From contig JAQBVM010000013.1 in assembly GCA_027623095.1 (NCBI GenBank), forward strand, positions 1 through 44,779: 44,779 nucleotides of DNA, given 5' to 3'. A program made the translations under genes and the position numbers. Source of the stretch: Verrucomicrobiota bacterium (lineage in GTDB: Bacteria; Verrucomicrobiota; Verrucomicrobiia; Limisphaerales; SIBE01). Below, in pieces: positions 27,394 to 36,082 of this stretch; position 1 is the stretch's first letter, and the number at the start of each line of letters is the position of its first letter. The notes below the pieces were generated by a model, which saw only the letters and a program-made list of their open reading frames with translations, was not told where the DNA came from and did no database searches.

Positions 27394-27633
27394 TTACTCA
27401 ATTTCCAGATAATAATCTTCGATTACGGGGTTGCTCAGGAATCGATGGCAAGCTTCATCGAGCTGTTTCCTGGCAGCTTCCTTGTCGCCGTCCGCCAGCT
27501 CAATTTCCAGATATTTTCCAACATGCACAGCCTGAATTCCCGAGTGTCCCATATGTTCGAGCGTATTCTGAACAGTTTTACCCTGCGGATCGAGAACGGC
27601 TTTCTTTGGTGTTACGATGATCTTTGCTTTCAT
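27394..27633 (-). CDS. purS: Phosphoribosylformylglycinamidine synthase, PurS subunit
   Basis: This 79-residue small subunit bridges PurL and PurQ. It matches PurS in length and pattern: KAKIIVTPKKAVLDPQGKTV, HMGHSGIQAVHVGKYLEIEL and the ending NPVIEDYYLEIE. It abuts purQ and is the first gene of the run purS-purQ-purL-purF-purM. A promoter probably lies in the 67 bp before it; I see no riboswitch. Confidence 0.93.
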   Translation of the reverse strand: MKAKIIVTPKKAVLDPQGKTVQNTLEHMGHSGIQAVHVGKYLEIELADGDKEAARKQLDEACHRFLSNPVIEDYYLEIE

Positions 27634-27700
27634 TCTTGGGCAGCGCTGGTTCGCTCGGGGGCGATGTTTGCCGCTTTGATTGGTTCGACGCCAGTCTATT

Positions 27701-28417
27701 CTAGCAGTTTTTCGACTCGGTATTTTGGATCAATAGCGCACAATTCCAAGTGAAGAACTCCCGGAGGGCCGGCACGTGTACCAGGAAAGCCAGTTCCGGA
27801 TAATATCGTGGCGCGGCGCGCAAGATCCGGAGACCTGATTCGCGGTGAATGAACGCGAGAATCTCGCTGATATACGTCGGAAACAGGTTCACAAAAGGAG
27901 TATGCAGTCTAGGCCTCTTTTTCAGCTTGTCGTAAATCCGATGGCCCCACCGGCTTCCGAAGTAGTGAAACGGAGAGAACTCGTGCCCGCCCCAGGGAGA
28001 AAGCCAGTTCGTCCAGCTCAGATACAGAACTCCGTTGGGCTTTAGCAGTTTCCCCGCGGCAGCCAAGAAATCGAACGGTTTGGAGAGATGTTCCAGCACG
28101 TTCGAGCAGATCACCAGATCATAAACCCCAAGGCCCGTGATATCGTCCTGGTCGAGATTGATCTCAAAAAAGGATGCCCCAGACAAATCCGGCATGAGAA
28201 AGTTCGATTCGTCGGCAAAAACAACGTCGCAACCGTATTTTTGAAGTTCCGATCCAAAGATGCCGTGGCCGGCTCCGAGATCCAGTGCCGTAATCTGTTC
28301 ATTCAGAACAACGCCGCCTTTTCGTATCCATCTGAGCGCGTCCCGCGCCTGCATCGTGTAGAAACGAGGATCGTCCCGATTAAACAGATGATGCGCGATC
28401 AACCTGTGAATGATCAT
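27701..28417 (-). CDS. Class I SAM-dependent methyltransferase
   Basis: This 238-residue protein has a Rossmann-type SAM-binding motif, ALDLGAGHGIFGSELQKYGC, an acidic loop (FADESN), and LVICSNVLEHLSKPFDFLAA (the post-II motif of Methyltransf_11/23-like enzymes). Residues after about 130 (WTNWLSPWGGHEFSPFHYFG) resemble methyltransferases in glycan or lipid clusters. It is transcribed away from the neighbouring glycosyltransferase, with 161 bp of shared upstream DNA. The substrate is unknown; a sugar or polyprenyl acceptor is plausible from context. Confidence 0.85.
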   Translation of the reverse strand: MIIHRLIAHHLFNRDDPRFYTMQARDALRWIRKGGVVLNEQITALDLGAGHGIFGSELQKYGCDVVFADESNFLMPDLSGASFFEINLDQDDITGLGVYDLVICSNVLEHLSKPFDFLAAAGKLLKPNGVLYLSWTNWLSPWGGHEFSPFHYFGSRWGHRIYDKLKKRPRLHTPFVNLFPTYISEILAFIHRESGLRILRAAPRYYPELAFLVHVPALREFFTWNCALLIQNTESKNC

Positions 28418-28578
28418 AGTCCGTCAAGGCTCCCGTTGGATTGGCGGCACGTGGACTGTCTATATCGTGTCTATTGATTCCGTCTATTGTTTCCCGTTGG
28501 GAGCCCGTTCGCTACGAAAGGACTCGCGCTGTGCATGGACTGTAGGCAAGAATTCGCGCCGCCAACAACCAATTATTC
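28418..28578. promoter_or_regulatory. Divergent promoter region with repeated GTCTAT motif
   Basis: This gap separates two divergent genes, so both promoters should lie here. GTCTAT(TG) occurs three times (28458, 28469, 28482) at 11- and 13-bp steps, close to one helical turn. It may be an operator, but no regulator gene is adjacent and no consensus promoter is obvious. Confidence 0.35.
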
Positions 28579-29688
28579 GTGCGGTTCCTAATGCTCAACT
28601 GGCGTGACCCGAAAAACCCTCTTTCCGGAGGCGCCGAGCGGGTGTCGCTTGGATATTTGTCCGCATTGGCGGAACGGGGGCACTCGGCATATTGGTTCAC
28701 CCATCAATTCCCGGGTGGCGCGGCCGAAGACGAGATCAACGGAGTCAAGATCGTTCGGCGCGGAGGAATCCGATCCTCATTCCTTCACGCCATTCGATGG
28801 TGCGCCAGTCAGCCGGTTTTCGACCTGATCATTGATCAGCACCACGGTATTCCGTGGTACGCTCCCTGGTGGAGCAACACACGTTGTGTCGCCTATATTC
28901 ACGAAGTTCTGGGTCCCATTTGGAACGCTTTCTATCCTTGGCCCGTAAACGTAATTGGCCAATCTCAAGAGCGCTGGACACATTGGCTCTACCGGAAAGT
29001 GCCATTCTGGACGGCGTGCGAATCTACCCGCAAATGCCTTCACGCGCATGGAGTGAGGAACGTAACGGTGATTCCATACGGAGTGGACACGAGGGCATTG
29101 GAGGAATTGACGCCAAAACGGCTGGAAGAGCCAGTGCGCCTGATTGTTGTGTCTCGATTGGCTCCAAACAAACGCGTGGACGAATCGATTCGGACATTGA
29201 AGGTTTTGGCGGAACGAAAAATATCCGCATCTTTGAAACTAGTGGGCACGGGAATATCAGAAACACTATTGAGGAAACTCGCGGCAGATCTCGGGCTCAC
29301 TGACCGAGTCACGTTCACCGGTCCGCTGAGCGAAGCAGAGAAAGACGCCGCACTGCGCGAATCCCACTTTCTCCTGCACACCTCGCAACGCGAAGGCTGG
29401 GGGCTCAATGTCATTGAAGCCAATGCGATGGGTACGCCGGCCATCGTCTATCCTGTGGCAGGACTCGTTGAGTCCACGCTGCATGGCCGCACCGGCTTAG
29501 TTTCCGAGCGCGAAACCCCGGAATCTCTGGCTGATTGCCTGACGGAAACGATTCGATCGCCGGATAAATACGAGTTTTTTCGCCGCAACGCCTGGGAACG
29601 AGCCAAGACCTTTCACTGGAGTGTCGTTCTTCCGAAAGCCTGCGACTGGCTGGAAGAGCAGGCGCGATCGAACGCGAGGGGCGAATGA
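28579..29688 (+). CDS. Family 4 glycosyltransferase (GT-B)
   Basis: This 369-residue protein is a GT4-type retaining glycosyltransferase. The N-terminal Rossmann domain has NPLSGGAERVSLGYLSALAE, the classic sugar-acceptor loop. The C-terminal domain has LIVVSRLAPNKRVDESIRTL and the EX7E-type donor site in SQREGWGLNVIEANAMGTPA. It would add a sugar from a nucleotide donor to a lipid-linked or surface glycan on the cytoplasmic face. The start is GTG 28579; ATG 28591 is possible. It overlaps the next glycosyltransferase by four bases (ATGA). Confidence 0.9.
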   Translation: MRFLMLNWRDPKNPLSGGAERVSLGYLSALAERGHSAYWFTHQFPGGAAEDEINGVKIVRRGGIRSSFLHAIRWCASQPVFDLIIDQHHGIPWYAPWWSNTRCVAYIHEVLGPIWNAFYPWPVNVIGQSQERWTHWLYRKVPFWTACESTRKCLHAHGVRNVTVIPYGVDTRALEELTPKRLEEPVRLIVVSRLAPNKRVDESIRTLKVLAERKISASLKLVGTGISETLLRKLAADLGLTDRVTFTGPLSEAEKDAALRESHFLLHTSQREGWGLNVIEANAMGTPAIVYPVAGLVESTLHGRTGLVSERETPESLADCLTETIRSPDKYEFFRRNAWERAKTFHWSVVLPKACDWLEEQARSNARGE

Positions 29689-30740
29689 CGGACGCTCCAA
29701 TAGGCATGCCGCGCGTCAGCGTTATTATTCTCAATTACAACGGAGCGCCGTGGCTCGAACGGTGTTTCGCGTCCCTCCGAAATCAATCGTTCTTTTCCCA
29801 ATTGGAAATCATCGTCGCGGATAACCGGTCCACGGACAGTTCGGACACGCTTGCTGCCGAACTGATCCGCGACTGGCCCTCCGCCCGATTTATTCAGCAC
29901 GGAGCAAATCTCGGATACTGCGAAGGAAACAACCGGGCGGCGCAGGCGGCGTCAGGACAGTATCTGTTCTTCCTAAACAACGACACATGGCTCGAGCCAG
30001 ATTGCCTCGAGAAACTGGTTCAAGGTGTGGAACATGCCGGGGCCGCCGCCGGCATGCCGCTTGTGCTGAATTATCCGGATGATTCGTTTCAATCCTTTGG
30101 CGCTGGAGGCTTTGATCTGTTCGGTTTGACAAGCAAACATCCGCGCTCGGAATCAACCCGCGAAGTTCTAATGCCCGAAGGCTGCGCCTACCTGATCGAC
30201 CGCGGTGTGTTCAACCAGCTCGGTGGATTCGATCGCGAGTTCTTCATGTTTTCTGACGAACTCGATCTTTCCTGGCGGGTCTGGATTGCTGGACATCGGG
30301 CCGTCGCCGTTCCGGAAGCCCGATTGCATCACCGCGGCGCCGCGAATGTAAATCCGGAGGGCGGCGACGAAACGATCGAATTTAGGACCAGCGACACAAA
30401 ACGGTTTTACGCGAATCGAAATGGCTTGTTCGTGCTGATAAAGAACTGCCAGCACTTTCTGCTGTTGCTTGTTCCGCTGCAAATCGGGCTTCTTTTGGCC
30501 GAGGCACTCGTGGGCACTCTGATCGTTCGCCGAGGTTTATTCCTCCGAAGAACATGTTTGGACGCGTTGACCGACTGTTGGCGGAAGCGCGGGCATCTGG
30601 CTTCCGAACGCAGACGAATCCGGCAGTTCCGAAAGCGCGGCGATTTTTGGATGTTGCGGTTCCTTAGGCTTCGCCCAAACCGCCTGGACGAATTGCTTCG
30701 AATGATTCGATTCGGAACGCCAAAAGTTTCCTCTGATTGA
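29685..30740 (+). CDS. Family 2 glycosyltransferase
   Basis: This 351-residue GT-A fold inverting glycosyltransferase opens VSVIILNYNGAPWLERCFAS. It has ADNRSTDSSD and FFLNNDTWLEPDCLEKL (the DxD-like metal site), and an acceptor-side FMFSDELDLSWRVWIAGHR. A hydrophobic stretch near 250-280 (FLLLLVPLQIGLLLAEALVG) probably anchors it to the membrane, as in rhamnosyltransferase-like family members. It is coupled to the GT4 gene upstream. With rmlA and the reductase at 31890-33718 it suggests rhamnose-containing glycan assembly; the linkage made is unknown. Confidence 0.9.
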   Translation: MTDAPIGMPRVSVIILNYNGAPWLERCFASLRNQSFFSQLEIIVADNRSTDSSDTLAAELIRDWPSARFIQHGANLGYCEGNNRAAQAASGQYLFFLNNDTWLEPDCLEKLVQGVEHAGAAAGMPLVLNYPDDSFQSFGAGGFDLFGLTSKHPRSESTREVLMPEGCAYLIDRGVFNQLGGFDREFFMFSDELDLSWRVWIAGHRAVAVPEARLHHRGAANVNPEGGDETIEFRTSDTKRFYANRNGLFVLIKNCQHFLLLLVPLQIGLLLAEALVGTLIVRRGLFLRRTCLDALTDCWRKRGHLASERRRIRQFRKRGDFWMLRFLRLRPNRLDELLRMIRFGTPKVSSD

Positions 30741-30917
30741 AAATCCTGTTTTGGCTTCTTCGATTCATGCTTTTCTGATCACACAATGATGTCAGTCGTG
30801 CAACACATTCGGGTCAGTATTGTTCCGCCCGTCTTGCGCAATATTTGGTTGGGCTCGAAAATAAGCACGCCTATTTCCTATTCGACTCGAATTTATACAC
30901 GTCGCATAGTTCTGATC

Positions 30918-31088
30918 GTGGAACGTTATTTGCGCCCTGACCTGCTTGCCGATCTCCGGGAGAAGATGGTTTTTCTTGGAGGCCCAAGGCAGGTTGGCAA
31001 AACGACGCTGGCACTCAGCCTGTTTCCCGCTGACCGAATTCTGCGGGTTGACGCAGCATGCGTGAAACACTACTGTTTCACGATATGA
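30918..31088 (+). pseudogene. N-terminal stub of a DUF4143-type AAA ATPase
   Basis: From GTG 30918 the sequence reads VERYLRPDLLADLREKMVFL followed by a Walker A, GGPRQVGKTTLALSLF, the standard start of DUF4143-linked ATPases. Homology ends about 20 residues later and the frame stops at 31088, overlapping the antitoxin ATG at 31085. More than 300 residues are missing. A longer frame to 30786 adds nothing family-like. The TA pair appears to have landed inside the ATPase gene, or replaced it. Confidence 0.75.
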
Positions 31089-31342
31089 CCAAAGCGACTG
31101 TCAGCATTCGGGAAATTCGCACGGACTTTCGCGGGGTGAAACGCAAGCTCGAGGAGCATGGCTCTGTCGTGATCACCGACAATGGCGTGCCGAGCTACGA
31201 GTTGAAGCCACTTGCAAATCCCAATCAAACCAAGCGGGCGCCCCTGCCGGATTACTTCGGACGGATTTTGAAGCGCCAGCCCAAGCCCATGTCAGAGAAT
31301 GCAACGCGCGAATTCTGGGATTACGAACGTGGCGACCGCTGA
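31085..31342 (+). CDS. Phd/YefM-type antitoxin
   Basis: This 85-residue protein begins TKATVSIREIRTDFRGVKRK, with EHGSVVITDNGVPSYELKPL, the Phd/YefM DNA-binding fold. The tail (FWDYERGDR) would bind the toxin. ATG 31085 is chosen because it starts the first strand; it also overlaps the stop of the ATPase stub, which could couple translation. The gene ends 14 bp inside the PIN gene. It would repress its own promoter and neutralise the PIN RNase. Confidence 0.85.
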   Translation: MTKATVSIREIRTDFRGVKRKLEEHGSVVITDNGVPSYELKPLANPNQTKRAPLPDYFGRILKRQPKPMSENATREFWDYERGDR

Positions 31343-31781
31343 TAATTTCTACGTTGATCCCAGTGCCCTGGCATGTCTGTACCTGCACCAACACGACCGG
31401 TCTCGCCGAATGATAGCCTGGCGGGCCAGAATAACCGGCGCATTGCCGATCACGCACCACGGACGAACCGAGATAACGAACGCAATTTGCCGATGCCGGT
31501 TTACGGGCGACTTGGATGATCAGGGATTGGAGGAAGCCCTATCGGATTTCGAAGCCGACTTTGTGCATGGTCGGTTAAACCAAGTCAGTATTTTGTGGCG
31601 GGCTGCTTTGAACCTTGCGACTGAACTCAGCCGCCAACACACAACCCTTTACGGAACCCGCTCCAGTGATGTGCTCCACGTCGCCTGCGCGCTAGAGCTC
31701 AAGCTGAGACACTTCGCAACCTTCGATGACCGACAACGGAAGCTCGCCGTGGCATCGGGGTTGAAAGCAATCGCTCTGTGA
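31329..31781 (+). CDS. VapC-type PIN-domain toxin
   Basis: This 150-residue PIN ribonuclease has acidic residues at the expected places: Asp10 (YVDPSAL), Glu48 (RTEITNAI), Asp114 (SSDVLHVA) and Asp133/134 (TFDDRQRKLA). The start is GTG 31329, which overlaps the antitoxin and begins at the first strand; a longer frame from 31299 has no homology at its start. VapC toxins cleave tRNA or rRNA. The pair looks intact. Confidence 0.87.
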   Translation: MATADNFYVDPSALACLYLHQHDRSRRMIAWRARITGALPITHHGRTEITNAICRCRFTGDLDDQGLEEALSDFEADFVHGRLNQVSILWRAALNLATELSRQHTTLYGTRSSDVLHVACALELKLRHFATFDDRQRKLAVASGLKAIAL

Positions 31782-31889
31782 CAAAACCTTTGTCTCGAAC
31801 TCCTGGCTTGAAGATGCGACTGCTCCCGCCCCCGTGCGGATAGCTCATTTAACTTTTCAAAAATCTCACGCTCCCTACGATACACCGCA

Positions 31890-32774
31890 ATGAAAGGTAT
31901 CATTCTGGCCGGCGGAACCGGGTCCCGTCTGTTTCCGCTGACGCTGGTGGCGAGCAAGCAGCTCCAGCCGGTGTACGATAAACCGATGGTCTATTATCCA
32001 TTGGCCACCCTGATTGAGAATGGCATCCGTGAACTTTGCTTAATCTCCACGCCGCAGGACCTCCCACGATTCCAACAATTGCTTGGCGACGGAACGGCTT
32101 GGGGCATTTCCATCGAATACCGCGAGCAGGCCCGGCCCGCGGGAATTGCGCAGGCCTTTTTGATCGCGGATTCGTTCATCGGAAACGACTCCGTGGCGTT
32201 GATCTTGGGGGACAATGTCTTTTACGGAGGCGATGAATTCCACGGAGCCTTTGCGGAACTCGAAAAAGGAGCGGTCATCTTCGGCTGCCACGTGAACGAC
32301 CCCGAGCGATACGGGGTGGTCGAGTTTGACGGCGCCGGACGCGCCCTTTCGATTCAAGAGAAACCGGCGCAGCCGAGGAGCAATTACGCGGTTCCGGGGC
32401 TGTATTTATACGACAATCAAGTGGTCGGGATCGCTCGAAACCTGAAGCCTTCGGCACGGGGAGAATTGGAAATCACGGATGTCAATGTGGAATACCTCCG
32501 CCGCGGAGAACTCCGAGTCCGCAGGTTGAACCGCGGCTTCGCCTGGTTGGACGCAGGCACAAGCAGCAGCCTGCACGAAGCTTCCGCTTACGTTCAAACC
32601 ATCGAAAAGCGGCAAGGCATCAAAATCGGTTGTCCGGAGGAGGCCGCGCTTCTGCGGGGGTTCCTCGACATTGCCGCCTTGGCGATGTTGGTGGAGAAGA
32701 TGCCGAACTGCGAATACCGCCAATACCTTTTCGACGTTGTGGGAGAAGCAAGAAGATTGGAGAAAGAAAGATGA
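31890..32774 (+). CDS. rmlA: Glucose-1-phosphate thymidylyltransferase
   Basis: This 294-residue nucleotidyltransferase makes dTDP-glucose from glucose-1-phosphate and dTTP, the first step of dTDP-rhamnose and related sugars. Motifs: KGIILAGGTGSRLFPLT (nucleotide loop), SKQLQPVYDKPMVYYPL, ILGDNVFYG, VVEFDGAGRALSIQEKPAQP and GFAWLDAGT. The length is normal. Its stop overlaps the next gene by four bases, so they form an operon. rmlB is not in the window. Confidence 0.93.
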   Translation: MKGIILAGGTGSRLFPLTLVASKQLQPVYDKPMVYYPLATLIENGIRELCLISTPQDLPRFQQLLGDGTAWGISIEYREQARPAGIAQAFLIADSFIGNDSVALILGDNVFYGGDEFHGAFAELEKGAVIFGCHVNDPERYGVVEFDGAGRALSIQEKPAQPRSNYAVPGLYLYDNQVVGIARNLKPSARGELEITDVNVEYLRRGELRVRRLNRGFAWLDAGTSSSLHEASAYVQTIEKRQGIKIGCPEEAALLRGFLDIAALAMLVEKMPNCEYRQYLFDVVGEARRLEKER

Positions 32775-33718
32775 TACTTCTGCTCGGCGCCTCAGGATAC
32801 ATCGGCAATGCTTTTGCCCACTGTCTCGCGCAACGAGGCTGGGAATTCTCAGCGGTCTCACGCAAGCAAGTTGATTACACACGATTCCCGAGGCTTCTCG
32901 AGCTTTTAAAACAGACGAGACCAGAGTTTTTAATTAACGCGGCCGGATACACTGGAAAACCGAACGTCGATGCTTGCGAAATAGCACGCGCGGATACCTT
33001 GGACGGAAACGCACTGTTTCCGGAACGAATTGCCCACGCATGCCTGGTGACGGGCACTCCTTGGGGACATGTTTCGTCCGGGTGCATTTTCTCGGGAGCG
33101 AAGATCATTCAAGACGGCCAGACCCGGGTCGAGAAGGATCTTACGCAAGCCGACTGCCGCGCGGTAATTGAGCGTTCGCCCGAATCTGTTCAAGGGTTCA
33201 CCGAAGTGGATTCACCGAATTTCTCATTTCGAGATCCTCCGTGCAGTTTTTACAGCGGCTCCAAAGCGCTCGGAGAAGAAGCGATCCACGGCTTCGGGGA
33301 TCGCTATATCTGGCGCCTGCGCATCCCGTTCGATGAATTCGACAATTCGCGGAACTACTTGAGCAAACTCCAGCGGTATCGAAAGGTCTATGAGAACGTA
33401 AATTCGGTCTCTCACCGATTCGATTTCGTCAATGCCGCACTCGACCTTTGGCACGTGAAGGCGCCGTTCGGAATCTATAACATGACGAATCCAGGATTCG
33501 TGACGACCCGGCAGGTGGTAGAAATGATTGAGCGGATCCGGAAACCGGCCCGCGCCTTCGAGTATTGGCAGAATGACGAAGAGTTCTACAAGACCGCCGC
33601 CAAAACACCCCGCTCGAACTGCGTGATGGATACCTCGAAGCTGTTATCCACAGGCATCGCCATGAGACCGGTTCATCAAGCGCTGGACGCAGCCCTCAAG
33701 AATTGGAAATCTGAGTAG
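32771..33718 (+). CDS. SDR-type sugar-nucleotide reductase, related to 3,5-epimerase/4-reductase
   Basis: This 315-residue Rossmann protein has GASGYIGNAF (6-15) for NAD(P) binding and Tyr161-x-x-x-Lys165 (YSGSKALGEE) for catalysis. AAGYTGKPNVDACE and VSSGCIFSGA match the bifunctional 3,5-epimerase/4-reductase of plant rhamnose synthase (RHM/UER1) better than bacterial RmlD. If so, one protein would do the work of RmlC and RmlD. ATG 32771 overlaps the rmlA stop; the frame extending to 32630 runs within rmlA. A plain RmlD-like reductase is the alternative. Confidence 0.75.
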   Translation: MILLLGASGYIGNAFAHCLAQRGWEFSAVSRKQVDYTRFPRLLELLKQTRPEFLINAAGYTGKPNVDACEIARADTLDGNALFPERIAHACLVTGTPWGHVSSGCIFSGAKIIQDGQTRVEKDLTQADCRAVIERSPESVQGFTEVDSPNFSFRDPPCSFYSGSKALGEEAIHGFGDRYIWRLRIPFDEFDNSRNYLSKLQRYRKVYENVNSVSHRFDFVNAALDLWHVKAPFGIYNMTNPGFVTTRQVVEMIERIRKPARAFEYWQNDEEFYKTAAKTPRSNCVMDTSKLLSTGIAMRPVHQALDAALKNWKSE

Positions 33719-33739
33719 CATTCCGGCGACGCCTCAGTC

Positions 33740-33831
33740 TTGGCTCGCGGCCTTCCAGGCCGCAGCACGTTCGACTTGTCCTCAGATTCTCCCAGTTTTC
33801 GCGTGCTGCGGCCTGGAAGGCCGCGAGCCAA
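33740..33831. repeat. Perfect 30-bp inverted repeat
   Basis: Left arm 33740-33769 and right arm 33802-33831 are exact reverse complements (30 of 30), with a 32-bp loop. The arms contain GCGGCCTTCCAGGCCGCAG, which is itself partly palindromic. It lies between the convergent reductase and sugar isomerase genes, so it may serve as a two-way terminator as well as being a repeat. The core recurs at 26547-26567. Confidence 0.85.
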
Positions 33832-33879
33832 ATTGAAAAGTGTCTCTGTAGTGGTATGGAACGTTCCGCGATCACGTTC

Positions 33880-34842
33880 TCATTCCGTGCCGGTGGTGAG
33901 ATTTTCCAGCAATCGTTTCGCGATCAAAATACCGGCATCTTCAAGCTTTCGTCCTGCAAGTTTATCCGGCGTCGATCCAGGTTCCGCCTGTGCTTCTTGT
34001 GTTTCATGATCTCGAAATACAGGATCATGCCACCCTTCGATATTTAGATCCGAATCGTAACCAACCCTGATCAGCGCATGTACAATCTCTGGCCAATTGG
34101 CTTGACCGAGCCCTGGCATCCGGTGGTCGGCGACCCCCGGATGGCAAATCCCATAAACCTTCAGCAGATCGTGATTGATGAAAGCGTCTTTTGCATGCAC
34201 GTGGAATATCCGCGAACCAAAGCGCCGAATGTTTTCGACAGGATCAATCAATTGACACATCAGGTGGCTGGCATCCCACTCGATTCCAAGGTTCTCGCAT
34301 CGCGTTGAATTGAACAGGCGCTCCCACATCGCCGGCTGCGCCAGCATATTGTATCCCATCACCGGCAGGTGATAAGCGCCTTGGGGACAATGCTCAAACG
34401 CGATTCGAATCCCTCGCTCCGCCGCAAATCGTGCGATCGGCTCCCAAAACTCAAGAAGCTGTGGAAGGTGTTTCTCGAATGGTTTGTAAACGGGATTCCC
34501 GCCGCGCTCGTTGATTTCCATTTCGATGACCGCTCCGGGAAACCCCGCAACGGTCTTCACTCCAATCGCCTCAGCGACCTCAATCGCCCGATAAAACGTA
34601 GCGCGAGCGTACTCGGACTGTTTAGGATCCAGAGGATTCGCATAAAGAACGGCGATCGCTGAGATTCGAATGTCCCGATCGCGAGCCCCGGCGGCCAGCC
34701 TTTCCGCGTAAGGTTTCCATTCGCCCGTAGCGATTCCGCATGGACCATCAGCAAATCCGACCCACTCCATCGACGAAAAACCGAGTTTCTTGACGCGCTC
34801 CAAGCCCTGGATTTCGCCTCTCTCCAGAATTCCAATTCTCAT
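33880..34842 (-). CDS. TIM-barrel sugar phosphate isomerase/epimerase (AP_endonuc_2 family)
   Basis: This 320-residue protein matches xylose isomerase-like TIM barrels: GILERGEIQGLERVKKLGFS, IRIAFEHCPQGAYHLPVMGY, LGIEWDASHLMCQ, FHVHAKDAFI and LNIEGWHDP. The Glu, Asp, His and Glu residues in these blocks form the metal site. Members convert inositols, tagatose or other sugars; the substrate here is unknown. There is no signal peptide. It lies downstream of the ThuA-like gene on the same strand, 54 bp away, so both may belong to one carbohydrate-use unit. Confidence 0.87.
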   Translation of the reverse strand: MRIGILERGEIQGLERVKKLGFSSMEWVGFADGPCGIATGEWKPYAERLAAGARDRDIRISAIAVLYANPLDPKQSEYARATFYRAIEVAEAIGVKTVAGFPGAVIEMEINERGGNPVYKPFEKHLPQLLEFWEPIARFAAERGIRIAFEHCPQGAYHLPVMGYNMLAQPAMWERLFNSTRCENLGIEWDASHLMCQLIDPVENIRRFGSRIFHVHAKDAFINHDLLKVYGICHPGVADHRMPGLGQANWPEIVHALIRVGYDSDLNIEGWHDPVFRDHETQEAQAEPGSTPDKLAGRKLEDAGILIAKRLLENLTTGTE

Positions 34843-34896
34843 ACTCTATTAAGCGAGTCGGTTCCGCATCATCGCGGACGAATATCTCCCTTTCCC

Positions 34897-35766
34897 TTAT
34901 TTCCCTCCGGGCCCGTAGCCTTTGGCCGGCGCGCCGTCGTCAGTGAGATGACCCGTGGCCCACAACACACCCCGAGTTACGAGATCGAGATATTGCGAAT
35001 CTTCCACAGTAGCGTTGTTGTGGCCAATCGTCGTGCTGAACACACGCGTGTTCTTCGGACCGTATTGGTTGGTCCATACGACGACGAAATCGTTGGTCGT
35101 TTCCTCGCCATTGCGCCGCTTGACCGTTTGTTTTCCGTGTGCGATTGGAGTGGCGCTTTCGAACACATGCACGTTGTTATAGAGCTCTTCGCGAATGGTG
35201 GTCCAATCAGTCAGTCCTCGCGCAATCGAGCTCGTGTCGCTTGCATAGCGGATAGCAATGGGTTCCTGCGGCCCGTGCCCACTTGATTGAAGTCCGAGGT
35301 ATTCGAACCAGAAACCGTGCGGTGTTCCCAAAGTAACCGGATCATTCGGACGCCCAATCCGGTACGAGTGCATCGCGCAGTGGAGATTCACTCCGGGAAT
35401 CCCATCGCGATGGGGTTTCAGGACACCTTCGACTTGCGCCGGGTCGGAAACATCCGCCGCGCATTCGTCATGGATCACAAGATCGTAGCCCTTCGCGTAA
35501 TCCGGATTGCCGAGGATCGCCAGAGGGGGACGCGTTGTTTTGTCGTCGGTATGGATCTGGTCGATCACCACGTTGGCGCGCGCTTCAATTCCCTTCTTGA
35601 GAATCTCCTTCTGGTTTGCATAGTCATGACAGCACCCGCCGGTGATGAGCAGCGCACGAATCGGTTTTTCAGCGGCAACAGCGCGCTCCAAAGGGACTGC
35701 CGCAAGAAGGGGAACAACCAGAATGGACGAGAATAAGCAACGAATAGAGGAATAGGGATTTTTCAT
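34897..35766 (-). CDS. ThuA-like secreted protein
   Basis: This 289-residue protein has a signal peptide (MKNPYSSIRCLFSSILVVPL, then LAAVPLERAVAA) and a ThuA (trehalose-utilisation) domain: ALLITGGCCHDYANQKEILK, VNLHCAMHSYRIG and FSTTIGHNNATVED. The fold resembles class I glutamine amidotransferases but the role is unproven; ThuA homologues occur with sugar catabolism genes. ATG 35766 starts at the signal peptide; the upstream frame has no homology. It diverges from the PSD1 gene. Confidence 0.87.
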   Translation of the reverse strand: MKNPYSSIRCLFSSILVVPLLAAVPLERAVAAEKPIRALLITGGCCHDYANQKEILKKGIEARANVVIDQIHTDDKTTRPPLAILGNPDYAKGYDLVIHDECAADVSDPAQVEGVLKPHRDGIPGVNLHCAMHSYRIGRPNDPVTLGTPHGFWFEYLGLQSSGHGPQEPIAIRYASDTSSIARGLTDWTTIREELYNNVHVFESATPIAHGKQTVKRRNGEETTNDFVVVWTNQYGPKNTRVFSTTIGHNNATVEDSQYLDLVTRGVLWATGHLTDDGAPAKGYGPGGK

Positions 35767-36082
35767 TGATTCCTTATACGGGTTCGAGGAACAAGACGCA
35801 ATGGATTCGCTTCGGCGAGGCTCGTGCATCTCCAACTTGTTGGAAGAAGCGTCGGAGCACGGGCTGTCCCAGCCCGCGGCACGGCGATTCGCTCCCGCCA
35901 TGGGGAATGAGCGTGTGCGGTTCTCGGATCGTGTTCGCTGCGGTTTGAGACAAACCGCGGTCCGCCCGAGCATTCCGGTTCCACACGCAACTTAGAGATG
36001 CGCCGGGTTGAGACCGACATTCCAAAACCCAAGCCGGTGGAACAATTGACAGGTAATCCGTTTCCTGTAATAAGAAGTATCG
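35767..36082. promoter_or_regulatory. Divergent upstream region with two hairpins
   Basis: No gene is supported here. Hairpins CGGGCTGTCCCAGCCCG (35860-35876) and GCGGTTTGAGACAAACCGC (35940-35958, perfect 8-bp stem) lie between the divergent ThuA and PSD1 genes. They resemble repeats of this phylum but could also act in transcript control. A promoter for each gene must lie here. Confidence 0.5.
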
